Positions 1 to 9,055 of a stretch of DNA of 64,000 nt are shown here, piece after piece; the first letter of the stretch is position 1, and every line of letters begins with the position of its first letter. The DNA is taken from NCBI RefSeq assembly GCF_014779765.1, contig NZ_JACXZA010000001.1, positions 620,001-684,000 of the forward strand, read 5' to 3'. Both the position numbers and the translations under genes were made by a program. This DNA comes from Paenibacillus terricola (lineage in GTDB: Bacteria; Bacillota; Bacilli; Paenibacillales; Paenibacillaceae). The notes under the pieces are model-generated. The model was not told the DNA's origin, did no database searches, and saw only the letters and a program-made list of their open reading frames with translations.

Positions 1-1
1 G

Positions 2-1420
2 CTGCATAGCAACGATATTCACAGCCGTCTTGAGCATGCAGCTAAGATCGCAACGGTCATTGCAGAGGAACGTCGGACACACGGCAGTGATCGGGTGCTC
101 GCAGTTGATATCGGTGATCATATGGACCGTATGCGCTTCGAAACGGAAGGCAGCGATGGGCAGGTCAATATAGAGCTTCTGCATATTGCAGGCTGCGAAG
201 CATCTACGCTGGGCAACAATGAAGGATTAACACTTGAGCCCAACATGCTTGAAGCCGCCTATCGCGATCGTGTGAAGTTTCCTGTGCTGGTCGCTAATAT
301 GTTCCGTGCTTCCAATCATGAGAGGCCCGAATGGCTGTCGCCTTCGACCATCATTCGTAAAGGGAAGCTGCGCATTGGCCTTATCGGAGTTTCCGCAAGA
401 TACTCCGATTTCTATACACTCCTAGGCTGGGATGTCACGGATCCGATTGAAGCGATCCGAATGGAAGCCGCGGAGCTGAGACCACATGTCGATGTGCTCG
501 TGGTCCTGTCGCATCTAGGACTTCCATCAGACCGACTAATCGCCGAACAGCTTGAAGGAATCGATCTGATTCTTGGCGGACATACGCATCACCTGCTCGA
601 AGAACCGCTAGTTATCGGTTCGACGACGATCTGTGCCGCCGGGAAGTTCGGCGAATGGGTTGGCCGCGTTGAGATCGGGTGGGATTCAATCTCATCCAAG
701 CCTTTATTCCGCGCCGCTTGTGTGCCTGTGGCTGCTTATGCCGAGCATCCCGATGCAGTGGAGGCCATTGCAAAGTACCGCGAGCTGGCATCTGAGCGGC
801 TGGGCAGGGTAATCGTGAAGCTAGAGACGCCTTTAGCGTCGCGCGATGACCAAGAGTCTCAATTGCCGAATCTGCTTGCAGCAGGCATCCGCCGCTGGAC
901 CCAAGCGGATATTGGCATTACGAATAATGGCCAATTGTTATCGGGATTGCCGATCGGTGACGTAACAGCAGGGGATTTGCATGCGATTTGCCCGTCACCC
1001 ATCAATCCATGCCGGATAAGGCTGCTCGGCCAGCATATTCGTGAAGCGCTGCAGCAGTCGCTGTGCGACGAATATATAACGAAGCCAATCCGCGGCTTCG
1101 GCTTTCGCGGCAATGTGCTCGGGACGCTGGCGGTCGATGGCATGACGATTGAAGCGGAATACGATCCCCATGGACAACTGCACCTGTCGGCTGTCTACGT
1201 CGGTGGTGATCCGCTCATCGATGACCGCGAGTATTCCGTCGGAACATTGGATATGTTCACGTTCGGCGTTGGCTACTTATCGCTCAAGCAGGGAACGGAT
1301 ATTCAATACTTCCTGCCTGAGTTTATACGCGATATTCTGGCAGAGGAATTGCTTAATCCAGAAGCTATTGCAGCCGCTTCAGAGGCGAGATTTGTTATTC
1401 GGGGCAGAGCTGCAACCTAA
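2..1420 (+). CDS. 5'-nucleotidase-type metallophosphatase, YunD-like (5' end missing)
   Basis: The frame is open from base 2, so the start lies upstream of the window; 472 codons are visible. It encodes a calcineurin-like metallophosphoesterase followed by a UshA-type C-terminal 5'-nucleotidase domain. Metal-site motifs seen in order are NDIHSR at the very start, GDHMD, GNNE (where many relatives have GNHE), SHLG and GGHTHH. The second half (from about residue 230) matches the nucleotidase C-terminal region in length and character. The expected activity is hydrolysis of nucleotides or related phosphoesters. No signal peptide can be judged because the N terminus is missing. YunD of Bacillus, which shares the GNNE variant, is the closest relative I recognise. 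The next gene has its own leader and probably its own promoter. Confidence 0.85.
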   Translation: MHSNDIHSRLEHAAKIATVIAEERRTHGSDRVLAVDIGDHMDRMRFETEGSDGQVNIELLHIAGCEASTLGNNEGLTLEPNMLEAAYRDRVKFPVLVANMFRASNHERPEWLSPSTIIRKGKLRIGLIGVSARYSDFYTLLGWDVTDPIEAIRMEAAELRPHVDVLVVLSHLGLPSDRLIAEQLEGIDLILGGHTHHLLEEPLVIGSTTICAAGKFGEWVGRVEIGWDSISSKPLFRAACVPVAAYAEHPDAVEAIAKYRELASERLGRVIVKLETPLASRDDQESQLPNLLAAGIRRWTQADIGITNNGQLLSGLPIGDVTAGDLHAICPSPINPCRIRLLGQHIREALQQSLCDEYITKPIRGFGFRGNVLGTLAVDGMTIEAEYDPHGQLHLSAVYVGGDPLIDDREYSVGTLDMFTFGVGYLSLKQGTDIQYFLPEFIRDILAEELLNPEAIAAASEARFVIRGRAAT

Positions 1421-1541
1421 AATGCGAAGAAAAAGTCGATTTTTGATGAAAAATTTATGAAATCGATTCACAACGGGGCGTCCCTAGCCGATAAACACGA
1501 TAGACTATATGATAAAACACCAGTTGCGGGGCGGGATTAAA

Positions 1542-2642
1542 ATGCGTTTAATGCCCATATCACTGGCTAAGCCGGGGATGCGGTTGGCCAAAAAAATATT
1601 TTCCGAGGAAGGGCTTGTTCTCCTTGCTGAAAATGTGGAGTTAGACGCTCGCATGATCAGACGGTTAACGGATTGCGGTATATCATACATCTATATAAAA
1701 GACCCACGCCTTCAAGATACAGTTATTCCGGATATTATTAGCGAGGAAACGATTCGCAGCGCGTTGAAGGAGATTAGGCAGTCGTTCCGTCAAATGATGG
1801 ACCGGCCGAACGGAAAACGAGGGGTAACCTATCCGTATATTTCGAAATCTTACTACAACATGATGAACATGGTCATCGATGATCTTACAGCCCGTGAAGA
1901 TGCGATGATAATGCTGATGAATTTAAATTCGGTCGACCACTATCTGTATCAACATTCGCTTAATGTCTGCGTCTACACGACGTTGCTCGGCATTGCAGAA
2001 GGCTACACCCGCGACGAGCTGATGGTGCTCGGGATGGGCGCCGCCCTGCATGATATCGGTAAATCACGTATTCCGGTCGATGTCTTAAAGAAGCCTGGCC
2101 AGCTGAACCATGAGGAATACGAGCTGATGAAGCTGCATGCAGAGATCGGTTATCGGATGTTGAAGGATGAGCCGAACATGCCGCTGCTCGTTGCCCATTG
2201 CGCCTATCAGCATCATGAACGTTTGGACGGAAGCGGGTACCCAAGGGGCATACGCGGAAATGAGATTCATGAGTATGCCAAGTGGATCGGACTCGTGGAT
2301 TCCTACGATGCGATGACAACGACGCGCATTTATCGCGCGGCAATGCTGCCGCACCAAGCCATTGAGCTTATGTATGCGGGCAGCGGCACCTTATATGAAC
2401 AACGTATGGTGCAGCAGTTCCGCGACAAGGTTGCAATCTATCCGATCGGCTTGACCGTTCAGATGAACAGTGGCGAATCCGGGGTCGTCGTCGATATTAA
2501 CGCTGCATGTCCACATCGTCCGATTATCCGTGTTCTTGAGGATGGCGGAGCGACAGTGCGTTCGCCATATGAAGTCGATCTATCCAAGCAGCTGTCCACG
2601 ATGATCATCGGCGTGAATAACGAGATTACAGAGGCGGTCTAA
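1542..2642 (+). CDS. HD-GYP domain phosphohydrolase (probable c-di-GMP phosphodiesterase)
   Basis: A 366-residue protein. The chosen ATG follows a purine-rich GGGGCGGG; an upstream in-frame ATG at 1509 would add eleven residues but has no ribosome site. The N-terminal third (about residues 1-110) is the variable region common in Bacillus/Paenibacillus HD-GYP proteins. The HD-GYP core follows, with HDIGK, then HHERLDGSGYP, then VDSYDAMT, so the metal ligands and the GYP signature are all present. The family usually hydrolyses cyclic di-GMP in the cytoplasm; the substrate here is inferred from the family. No membrane segment or receiver domain is visible, so the input signal is unknown. It is monocistronic, with a hairpin terminator directly after it. 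Confidence 0.9.
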   Translation: MRLMPISLAKPGMRLAKKIFSEEGLVLLAENVELDARMIRRLTDCGISYIYIKDPRLQDTVIPDIISEETIRSALKEIRQSFRQMMDRPNGKRGVTYPYISKSYYNMMNMVIDDLTAREDAMIMLMNLNSVDHYLYQHSLNVCVYTTLLGIAEGYTRDELMVLGMGAALHDIGKSRIPVDVLKKPGQLNHEEYELMKLHAEIGYRMLKDEPNMPLLVAHCAYQHHERLDGSGYPRGIRGNEIHEYAKWIGLVDSYDAMTTTRIYRAAMLPHQAIELMYAGSGTLYEQRMVQQFRDKVAIYPIGLTVQMNSGESGVVVDINAACPHRPIIRVLEDGGATVRSPYEVDLSKQLSTMIIGVNNEITEAV

Positions 2643-2670
2643 CCGCACCGTGTACATGACTGATTCGCAA

Positions 2671-2697
2671 TCCCGCCGATCACGGCGGGATTTTGTT
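2671..2697 (+). terminator. Rho-independent terminator after the HD-GYP gene
   Basis: An 8-bp G+C-rich stem (TCCCGCCG paired with CGGCGGGA) with a 4-base loop, followed by TTTTGTTT. Confidence 0.85.
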
Positions 2698-2795
2698 TGC
2701 GTTCCAGCGATTGTGCGAGGCACTGGCGCTTATGGTAACTCGTCCCGCTCAATTACTGTGAAGGGTGTTATTGGCCGCAAGACAGGTATTCTCAT

Positions 2796-2824
2796 TTGCG
2801 TCAACACGCTTCGAATATTACAAT
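2796..2824 (+). promoter_or_regulatory. Candidate sigma-A promoter of yfkAB
   Basis: TTGCGT at 2796-2801, a 17-bp spacer, and TACAAT at 2819-2824, about 45 bp before the yfkAB start. Found by eye from spacing and hexamer match only. Confidence 0.5.
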
Positions 2825-2869
2825 GAAAGATAATGCATTAATTCATATCGGTGAAAATAGGTGTTGAGA

Positions 2870-4009
2870 ATGAATCATATACTAGCGTTAAACGACTTGC
2901 ACAACAGACAGGAGCTGTCTCCTACATACGATCCGTGGGACCCGATTCGGTCGCTGCAGCAGCATGGGCGTCATGTACTGACTAGTGTAGAGATGACGGT
3001 TTCTAATCTGTGCAATATGCGCTGCGAGCACTGTGCGGTCGGTGATACACTCGTAATGGTGGAGCCGGCCAAAATGCCGCTCGACCTGATGCTGCGCAGA
3101 TTGGACGAAGTCGAGCATCTGGAAACGATCAGCATTACAGGCGGCGAGCCTTCGTTCTCGGCGACGACTGTACGAGATTATATGGTGCCGCTGCTGCGAT
3201 ATGCGCGGAGCCGAGGAATCCGATCACAAATCAATTCCAATGTAACACTTGATTATAAGCGTTATGAGCAGCTTGCCCCTTATCTGGACGTCATGCATAT
3301 TTCATTCAACTATACATCGGCAGATGACTTCCATCAGGTCGGGTTTGCTAAAGCAAATCATGCTGTCTCTAAGGAGACTGCCGCTAAGATGTATGAGCGA
3401 ATGATCGACAATGCAAGACGGCTTAGCGAAGCAGGCGTTCTTGTGTCTGCGGAATCCATGATCAACTTCCGGACGCATCACAAAATCGATGAAATTCACC
3501 AGCTCATTATTGAGATGGGCTGCAAGCGTCATGAGGTGCATCCGATGTATCCGAGCTCCTTCGCGAAGGATCTGCCGATGCTTTCACGTGAAGAGATGCG
3601 GGCAGCGATTGAGAAGCTGCTGGATACGCGTGATAAGTCGGTGTGGATGCTGTTCGGCACGCTGCCGTTCTTCCGCTGCAGCACGAATGCCGAAGAGCGC
3701 CAGCTGCTTGCAAGGCTCGCGTCAGAGCCGAATGTAACGGTGCGCAATGACCCTGACGGCCGCAACCGATTGAATGTCAATCTGTTCACGGGCGATGTCT
3801 TCGTTACCGACTTCTCGGATGTGCCAGCATTCGGCAATATAGAGAAGGACCGTCTGGATGACGTATTCGGCCGCTGGCTGAATGGCTCATTGGCCCAAGC
3901 GATTGACTGCCATTGCCCGGCTGCCAGCTGCTGCGGACCGAATCTGCTTGTGAAAGATATGTACTACCGCGAGGATAATTTCCTGGAACGTTCGGCGATT
4001 ATAGAGTAA
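2870..4009 (+). CDS. yfkAB: Radical SAM protein YfkAB
   Basis: A 379-residue radical S-adenosylmethionine enzyme. The SAM-cluster motif CNMRCEHC lies about 50 residues from the start, followed by a SITGGEPS segment typical of SAM binding. The C terminus carries CHCPAASC, the CxCxxxxC signature that defines the YfkAB family and probably binds a second iron-sulfur cluster. In Bacillus subtilis 168 the product is annotated as two genes, yfkA and yfkB; here it is one uninterrupted frame. The substrate is unknown. The ATG at 2870 is preferred over GTG 2861 and TTG 2864 because AGGTG lies at a workable distance upstream. The gene is followed after 52 bp by the CNNM/CorC-like gene and could be co-transcribed with it. 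Confidence 0.9.
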   Translation: MNHILALNDLHNRQELSPTYDPWDPIRSLQQHGRHVLTSVEMTVSNLCNMRCEHCAVGDTLVMVEPAKMPLDLMLRRLDEVEHLETISITGGEPSFSATTVRDYMVPLLRYARSRGIRSQINSNVTLDYKRYEQLAPYLDVMHISFNYTSADDFHQVGFAKANHAVSKETAAKMYERMIDNARRLSEAGVLVSAESMINFRTHHKIDEIHQLIIEMGCKRHEVHPMYPSSFAKDLPMLSREEMRAAIEKLLDTRDKSVWMLFGTLPFFRCSTNAEERQLLARLASEPNVTVRNDPDGRNRLNVNLFTGDVFVTDFSDVPAFGNIEKDRLDDVFGRWLNGSLAQAIDCHCPAASCCGPNLLVKDMYYREDNFLERSAIIE

Positions 4010-4061
4010 ATGTTAGTGCCAGTCTCGTTTGAGACGAAGGCGGTAAAGGAGAAATGCCGGC

Positions 4062-5411
4062 TTGAACCATACGGAATTTATGCCTGGATCGATCATTACG
4101 AATTTGTTGATCGTATTGCTGCTCGTGTTTTTTAACGCTTTTTTCGTTGCCGCAGAATTTGCATTGGTGAAGGTGCGTCAGTCCCGACTGACGCAGCTCG
4201 CCAATGAAGGGAATACGCGCGCGCGTTATGCCATGAAGGTCAATCGGAAGCTGGATGCTTATTTGTCGGCTACTCAGCTGGGCATTACGCTGGCATCGCT
4301 TGGATTAGGTTGGGTTGGCGAGCCTGCAATATCCGAGCTGATTGTCGAACCGATCTTCTACAAGTTTGGCTTATCAGATGAGACGGTCATTTCAACGCTA
4401 TCGGTTACAATTGGATTTCTCGTCATTACCTTTCTGCACATTGTGCTTGGTGAATTGGCGCCTAAGTCGCTCGCTATTCAGAAGTCGGAGAGCGTATCGT
4501 TGTGGCTGTCCTGGCCGCTAATGATGTTCCATAGGTTGTTCTTGCCTGCGATTTGGCTGCTTAATGGCACGGCGAACCGACTGCTAAGACTGATCGGCGT
4601 TCAACCCGCCAGTGAAGGCGAAGGTGTACATACGGAGGAAGAAATTCGCATTCTGATGGATCAGAGTGCGCAAAGCGGTGTCATTGATAAGGATGAGATG
4701 ACGCTGTTCGATAATGTATTTGAATTCTCGGATCGGCTTGCACGTGAAGTTATGCTGCCGCGGACCGATATGGACTGCATCTTCACGGATCAAACTTACG
4801 ATGAAGTGGCGAAGCTTGTCTATAAGACGAAGCACACTCGTTATCCGGTCGGTATCGAGGATAAGGACCAGATTATCGGGTTCGTCCATATTACTGATTT
4901 GCTGACTGCTGATAAAGTCGCGGGATATGATATTCGCCGATTTATTCGGCCGATTCTTAGCGTACCGGAGTCGATGGAAATTAGCGATGTGCTGAAGCTG
5001 ATGCAGCGTAAGCATTCACAGCTTGCAATTGTCGTCGATGAATATGGCGGTACAGCTGGCATGCTGACGACAGAGCTTATCCTTGAAGAGATCGTTGGCG
5101 AGATTCACGACGAGTTCGATACGGAGCAGCCGAGCGTCATCGTGAAGGGAGATACCACTTCGGTTGAAGGGCGGATGCTGATCGAGGATGTGAACGATAT
5201 GTTCGATTTAGACATTACCGACGAAGATGTGGATTCAATCGGCGGCTGGCTGTTTACGAACCTGGAGGGCGTCCCGGTCGTCGGCAAACGTATCGCATAT
5301 GACGGATACTGGTTCGAGGTTGCCGAATGCGAGCCGCTGCGCGTTTTGCGCGTATCGATCTACAAGAAGAATGAAGATGAGCCGGAGACTATTGAGATTA
5401 TGAAGGAATAA
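4062..5411 (+). CDS. Hemolysin/CNNM-family membrane protein with CBS pair and CorC_HlyC domain
   Basis: A 449-residue membrane protein of the UPF0053/CNNM-CorC class (Bacillus relatives include YhdP and YrkA). The domain order is an N-terminal DUF21 membrane domain with about three to four hydrophobic segments (residues 1-190), a CBS-domain pair (about 210-335) ending near [14 protein letters not shown], and a C-terminal CorC_HlyC transporter-associated domain (about 350-435). Family members are linked to magnesium or cobalt efflux or homeostasis; the ion here is not known. The start is TTG, with AAAGGAG 10-11 bases upstream; the ATG at 4054 is out of frame. A strong terminator follows, separating the gene from cotJ. 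Confidence 0.88.
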   Translation: MNHTEFMPGSIITNLLIVLLLVFFNAFFVAAEFALVKVRQSRLTQLANEGNTRARYAMKVNRKLDAYLSATQLGITLASLGLGWVGEPAISELIVEPIFYKFGLSDETVISTLSVTIGFLVITFLHIVLGELAPKSLAIQKSESVSLWLSWPLMMFHRLFLPAIWLLNGTANRLLRLIGVQPASEGEGVHTEEEIRILMDQSAQSGVIDKDEMTLFDNVFEFSDRLAREVMLPRTDMDCIFTDQTYDEVAKLVYKTKHTRYPVGIEDKDQIIGFVHITDLLTADKVAGYDIRRFIRPILSVPESMEISDVLKLMQRKHSQLAIVVDEYGGTAGMLTTELILEEIVGEIHDEFDTEQPSVIVKGDTTSVEGRMLIEDVNDMFDLDITDEDVDSIGGWLFTNLEGVPVVGKRIAYDGYWFEVAECEPLRVLRVSIYKKNEDEPETIEIMKE

Positions 5412-5427
5412 GCAATGCGGGAATACC

Positions 5428-5466
5428 AGCAGTGCGGGACATATCCCGCACTGCTTTTTATTTTTA
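5428..5466 (+). terminator. Rho-independent terminator before cotJABC
   Basis: A 12-bp perfect stem (AGCAGTGCGGGA with its complement, 5428-5455) followed by a T-rich run. Confidence 0.92.
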
Positions 5467-5566
5467 ACTCCATCATTCTATTCCTGTTCATATGACATTG
5501 GACATACCCGCCAGCACATACGATGGAAAGTAGCAGCAGTGGCAAGATGGCTATAAGGAGGAGGTC

Positions 5567-5869
5567 GTGAGCTTGAATTCAAATGTTAACAACCCCAATG
5601 TCGTAAACGCAGCGAATGCGAATGTCAATCCAGCTGGTTATGTGGCAGGCGTTTCACAAGCAGGCTATCGGGAGTGGAGGCCGTTCCGCGGTCCATTTGA
5701 CCCTTGCCCCCCTATTCTTATCAAAACATACGTTGTGCCGCCGAACCAATACATCACGTTTCAACCGATGAACTTGCCTCAGTTCTCTCTACAGGAAGCC
5801 CTACGCAAAGGGACTTTGTGGCCTGCCTTGTTTAGTCCGTACGAGTCGAAGTCCGGTAAAGGAAGGTGA
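5567..5869 (+). CDS. cotJA: Spore coat-associated protein CotJA
   Basis: A 100-residue CotJA-family protein, the first gene of the cotJABC operon. The family signature, with RPFRGPFDPCPP and a proline- and glutamine-rich C-terminal half, is clear. The N-terminal 30 residues are Asn/Ala/Val-rich and are longer than in Bacillus CotJA. The start is GTG with a strong AGGAGG eight bases upstream. In B. subtilis the operon is made in the mother cell under sigma-E and contributes to the inner spore coat. I looked for a sigma-E promoter here: CATACGAT around 5517 resembles a -10, but no matching -35 sits at the right distance, so I do not call one. Confidence 0.92.
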   Translation: MSLNSNVNNPNVVNAANANVNPAGYVAGVSQAGYREWRPFRGPFDPCPPILIKTYVVPPNQYITFQPMNLPQFSLQEALRKGTLWPALFSPYESKSGKGR

Positions 5870-5876
5870 TCCGTAC

Positions 5877-6143
5877 ATGAGCGAAAAGCAGCTGGATGCA
5901 CAGTATTATGCGAAGCTGGAAGGCCTTCAGCAGCTTGATTTTGCATTGGTCGAGCTGACGCTCTATTTGGATACGCATCCGAACGACCTGAACGCGCTGC
6001 AGCAGTTCAATCAGCTCGCGCAGCAGCGTCAGCATGCCGCCTATCAATTCGAAATGCAATACGGTCCGCTGATGCAATTTGGTCATAGCTACTCCCGTTT
6101 TCCTTGGCAATGGGTGGAAACCCCTTGGCCATGGCAAGTTTAA
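5877..6143 (+). CDS. cotJB: Spore coat protein CotJB
   Basis: An 88-residue CotJB-family protein lying 7 bp after cotJA, with AAGGAAGGTGAT as ribosome site. It shows the expected Gln/Leu-rich helical N-terminal half (LxxLQxLDFALVELTLYLDTHP region) and the Trp/Pro-rich tail ending WPWQV. The family role is in assembly of CotJC into the coat; it has no known enzymatic activity. It is part of the cotJABC operon. Confidence 0.92.
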   Translation: MSEKQLDAQYYAKLEGLQQLDFALVELTLYLDTHPNDLNALQQFNQLAQQRQHAAYQFEMQYGPLMQFGHSYSRFPWQWVETPWPWQV

Positions 6144-6170
6144 CGATGCGATTGGAGGGGGGCATGAACG

Positions 6171-6740
6171 ATGTGGGTTTATGATAAAAAGCTGCAGTAT
6201 CCCGTTCGGGTCAGCAAATGCGATCCGATGATGGCCAAGTTTCTGCTGGAGCAGTATGGCGGTGCGGACGGTGAGCTCGCAGCAGCGCTCCGTTATTTGA
6301 ATCAGCGCTACTCGATTCCCGACAAGGTTATAGGCTTGCTGACCGATATCGGCACAGAAGAGTTCGCCCACCTCGAGATGATCGCAACAATGGTGTATAA
6401 ACTAACCAAGGATGCGACGGTGGAACAATTGAAGGCGGCGGGGCTTGGCGATAATTACGCCCAGCGCGACCATGCTTTGTTCTATGCGAATTCTTCAGGC
6501 GTACCGTGGACGGCCTCCTATATTCAAGCGAAGGGCGATCCTCTCGCGGATCTGTATGAGGATATCGCTGCTGAAGAAAAGGCAAGGGCGACGTATCAGT
6601 GGCTGATTGACATGACGGATGACGTCGACCTGCAGGACAGTCTGAAATTTCTCCGGGAGCGGGAAATCGTCCATTCCTTGCGCTTTAGAGAGGCCGTCGA
6701 GATCATTAAGGCGGATCGAGAGCAGAAGAAAATATTTTAA
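6171..6740 (+). CDS. cotJC: Spore coat protein CotJC, manganese-catalase family
   Basis: A 189-residue ferritin-like protein of the manganese catalase family, the last gene of cotJABC. The metal-binding pattern includes TEEFAHLEM (an ExxH pair) in the first helix pair and a second acidic set around YEDIAAEEKARATYQWL. It is the full CotJC length, which is shorter than stand-alone Mn catalases. The predicted role is peroxide dismutation or a structural role in the spore coat. The ribosome site GGAGGGG precedes the ATG. A terminator follows directly. Confidence 0.93.
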   Translation: MWVYDKKLQYPVRVSKCDPMMAKFLLEQYGGADGELAAALRYLNQRYSIPDKVIGLLTDIGTEEFAHLEMIATMVYKLTKDATVEQLKAAGLGDNYAQRDHALFYANSSGVPWTASYIQAKGDPLADLYEDIAAEEKARATYQWLIDMTDDVDLQDSLKFLREREIVHSLRFREAVEIIKADREQKKIF

Positions 6741-6751
6741 TTTCAACACGG

Positions 6752-6780
6752 GCCGCAGAGTATACTCTGCGGCTTTCGTT
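6752..6780 (+). terminator. Rho-independent terminator of the cotJ operon
   Basis: A near-perfect palindrome (GCCGCAGAGTATACTCTGCGGC, 22 bases) followed by TTTCGTTTT. Confidence 0.88.
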
Positions 6781-6804
6781 TTGAACCATAGGGGAGGGAC
6801 TGGA

Positions 6805-7623
6805 ATGAACGCATTAACAGAAGCGCAGCAATCGGCTGCATGGTTTGAACATCGGTTCTGGCTGCGAATTCTTGGCGATCACAGCCGATTCATCATGAAT
6901 TCGCTGTCTCCGAAAGAAACCAATGATGTACAGCAGGCCATGCACTGGATTGCTCGGTTCGATGCATTGTTATCACAGGGACGGAATCCGTCCAGTGGAA
7001 AGTCGCTGATTGATCTTACAAGAGAGGCGCATACGGCGGCAATGCAGCTAAGGGCGTTCAAGTTGTCATTGCTGGAGCGGCTCTTACTAGGTAAAGTGAC
7101 GGTGGGCTTGCCGCCAACCTTTTTCAACCATATGGTCAATGAGCTGGACGAATACGTTCATATCTTGAACGCATTGTTAGCGGGCAAGCCAGTGCCTGTA
7201 TATGAGCCGCTTCATTATGACATGGTCTGGCTGCCGGATGCTTCAGGTCATGCAGGTGCCATTATTATGGGGTTGGATCGTGTGGAACGTTCGCTTATCG
7301 AACGTTATTCGGTTTTCGAGAAGCACTTTAACGATCTGTTTCTTAAGGCGGTAGAAATGGCGGGGTATATGCGTACCGGGCTTCGTGATTTTCCGGCATT
7401 TCGCCGCTTTCATAACGAGATTGATTTGGAGATGAGTTTGTTTAAGAAGTTTTTGCAAGAGCTGGAGGAGTTGGAGCTGTCGTCAGCAGTACTTGACACG
7501 ATTACACCTCTTATGCCTGATCATATGGCAAGGGAAGAGTGTTATTATTTGACGAAGCTGGCGACAATCGGACTCGTGCCATCCCCGAACTGCGATCCGG
7601 CGAAGCCAAGAGTGGAAGGGTAG
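6805..7623 (+). CDS. DUF2935 domain protein (two-repeat helical, putative metal-binding)
   Basis: A 272-residue protein of the DUF2935 family, with two related helical repeats (about residues 8-125 and 135-260), both opening with a Trp/Phe-rich 'FW..ILGDH' or 'DMVWLPDASGHA' type motif that carries conserved Glu/His residues. The fold is thought to be a helical bundle of ferritin type, but the function is not established. ATG 6805 has AGGGGAGGG eight bases upstream; an in-frame TTG at 6781 lies in the preceding terminator and is rejected. DUF2935 genes are common in spore formers, and this one follows cotJ, but a coat role is only suggested by position. Confidence 0.8.
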   Translation: MNALTEAQQSAAWFEHRFWLRILGDHSRFIMNSLSPKETNDVQQAMHWIARFDALLSQGRNPSSGKSLIDLTREAHTAAMQLRAFKLSLLERLLLGKVTVGLPPTFFNHMVNELDEYVHILNALLAGKPVPVYEPLHYDMVWLPDASGHAGAIIMGLDRVERSLIERYSVFEKHFNDLFLKAVEMAGYMRTGLRDFPAFRRFHNEIDLEMSLFKKFLQELEELELSSAVLDTITPLMPDHMAREECYYLTKLATIGLVPSPNCDPAKPRVEG

Positions 7624-7750
7624 GAGTATAAACGTAAACTAGATAGATATCCTGTAAAACGGGCATTCATACTGCTTATATCGCCTATACCTCTCCTACA
7701 AACGCTCATAAGCTGGATGAGGATCGATGGTAAAGGAGTGGGGTTGGCCT

Positions 7751-9055
7751 ATGATCGTTGGAACAGTCGTCACTAGAAGTCACCTAGCCCGGGCGAAACT
7801 GTTGGCACAATCCATCAAACGATTCAATCCAGAAGTGAAGGTTGTCGTCAGTCTGCTGGAACGATACAACCAGCAAGACATCAGCATGTATCCTCACTTC
7901 GACGAGGTAGTTCTTGCCAGCCAGACGTGGTCCGGCAATTTCAATCAGGCTATCTTCAAATATTCGGCTCAGGAAGAAGCCTCATGCTTTGCTGGGGCGC
8001 TGTTAATCGATTATATGTTTCATCGCTATCCGAATGAGAATCAGGTCGTACTGCTCGACTGCGATATGGAAGTCCTCGCTCCGCTGCAGGATCTAGAATC
8101 CAGGCTCGCTCGATGCTCCATATTGTTAACCCCTCGACGACTCAGTTCGAGCAATGATCATGGCGATACACGATATGGGGTATATGACGCGGGCCTTATA
8201 GGGGTTAACCGAACGCCATCAGGATTAGCATTCGTTCGATGGTGGATGGATCGTTCAGAACGTTACAGCTCCGTGGATTATGATACGAAGACTCAATCAT
8301 GGCCGGATGAACAGAAATGGCTGAACCAGGTACCTGCGCTGTTCGAAGGTACGCAAGTGCTGAAGCACGCTGGCTATAACGTTGCCGATTGGAATTATAA
8401 CGAGCGTGAGATTTCACAGGATGGGGGCAGCCATTACCTGGCCAATGGAGAGACGCTCTACATCAAACATTTTCATCACATCGATAATCGGGAGAAAGAC
8501 AGCGCGGAATACGTGAAGAAGCATCCAATACTGTCGGCTCTAACAAAACAATACACGGACCGGTTGGATGCACTTGGCAGGGGGCGCGACGATTCGATCC
8601 CGTGGAGCTATCAGTTCTTCGCCAGCGGAGAGCCGATTCAACCTTCAACGCGGATGCTGTATCGCAACAATTTGTTTCTTGAAGAGAAGTACCCGAATCC
8701 ATACGAGCTTAGCAACGAGTTTTTTGAGTGGGGGATGTTTGGTGAAGTGCCGCCTGCTGTACAGCCTGAGGTCGACAATAAGCCTAATTCGATAGTGGCT
8801 GGCGATACCACTCTTTCTATTGTACGACGTGGGTCGAAGCCTCCGCAGCGCAGCATGAAGAAGAATCTGAAGAAGTCTAAGACTTTAAGCAATCAAGTGC
8901 AGAGCCATTCAACTTCAACAAGCTCTACGGGAAAATTGCTCGTATCGAGCCGAAGTAGTGTGAAGAAACAGCATACCTGGTCATTCCCCCATCGGAGGGC
9001 AATTCCACTCTTGCATAACAGGACGACTAGTCGTAGGAGAGTAGGGACGAGATGA
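7751..9055 (+). CDS. Glycosyltransferase-like protein (GT-A fold) with basic Ser-rich C-terminal tail
   Basis: A 434-residue protein resembling nucleotide-diphospho-sugar transferases: an N-terminal GTVVTRSHLARAKLLAQS segment, then VVLLDCDMEVL, which holds a DxD metal/sugar-nucleotide motif (near residue 100), then LLTPRR, YDAGLIGVNR and an aspartate-rich acceptor region with HFHHID. The last 70 or so residues are quite different: Lys/Arg/Ser/Thr-rich and probably disordered. The start is placed at ATG 7751 because it aligns with the start of the downstream paralogue; an in-frame ATG at 7727 lies before the AAAGGAG ribosome site. The stop overlaps the next start in ATGA, so the two paralogues are translationally coupled. 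Its acceptor is unknown; spore-surface or cell-wall glycosylation is possible from context. Confidence 0.75.
   Translation: MIVGTVVTRSHLARAKLLAQSIKRFNPEVKVVVSLLERYNQQDISMYPHFDEVVLASQTWSGNFNQAIFKYSAQEEASCFAGALLIDYMFHRYPNENQVVLLDCDMEVLAPLQDLESRLARCSILLTPRRLSSSNDHGDTRYGVYDAGLIGVNRTPSGLAFVRWWMDRSERYSSVDYDTKTQSWPDEQKWLNQVPALFEGTQVLKHAGYNVADWNYNEREISQDGGSHYLANGETLYIKHFHHIDNREKDSAEYVKKHPILSALTKQYTDRLDALGRGRDDSIPWSYQFFASGEPIQPSTRMLYRNNLFLEEKYPNPYELSNEFFEWGMFGEVPPAVQPEVDNKPNSIVAGDTTLSIVRRGSKPPQRSMKKNLKKSKTLSNQVQSHSTSTSSTGKLLVSSRSSVKKQHTWSFPHRRAIPLLHNRTTSRRRVGTR

Noticed and set aside
5484-5525. Sigma-E promoter for cotJABC
   Set aside because: CATACGAT near 5517 and TCATATG near 5490 each resemble an element but are about 22 bp apart, well outside the 14-15 bp spacing.
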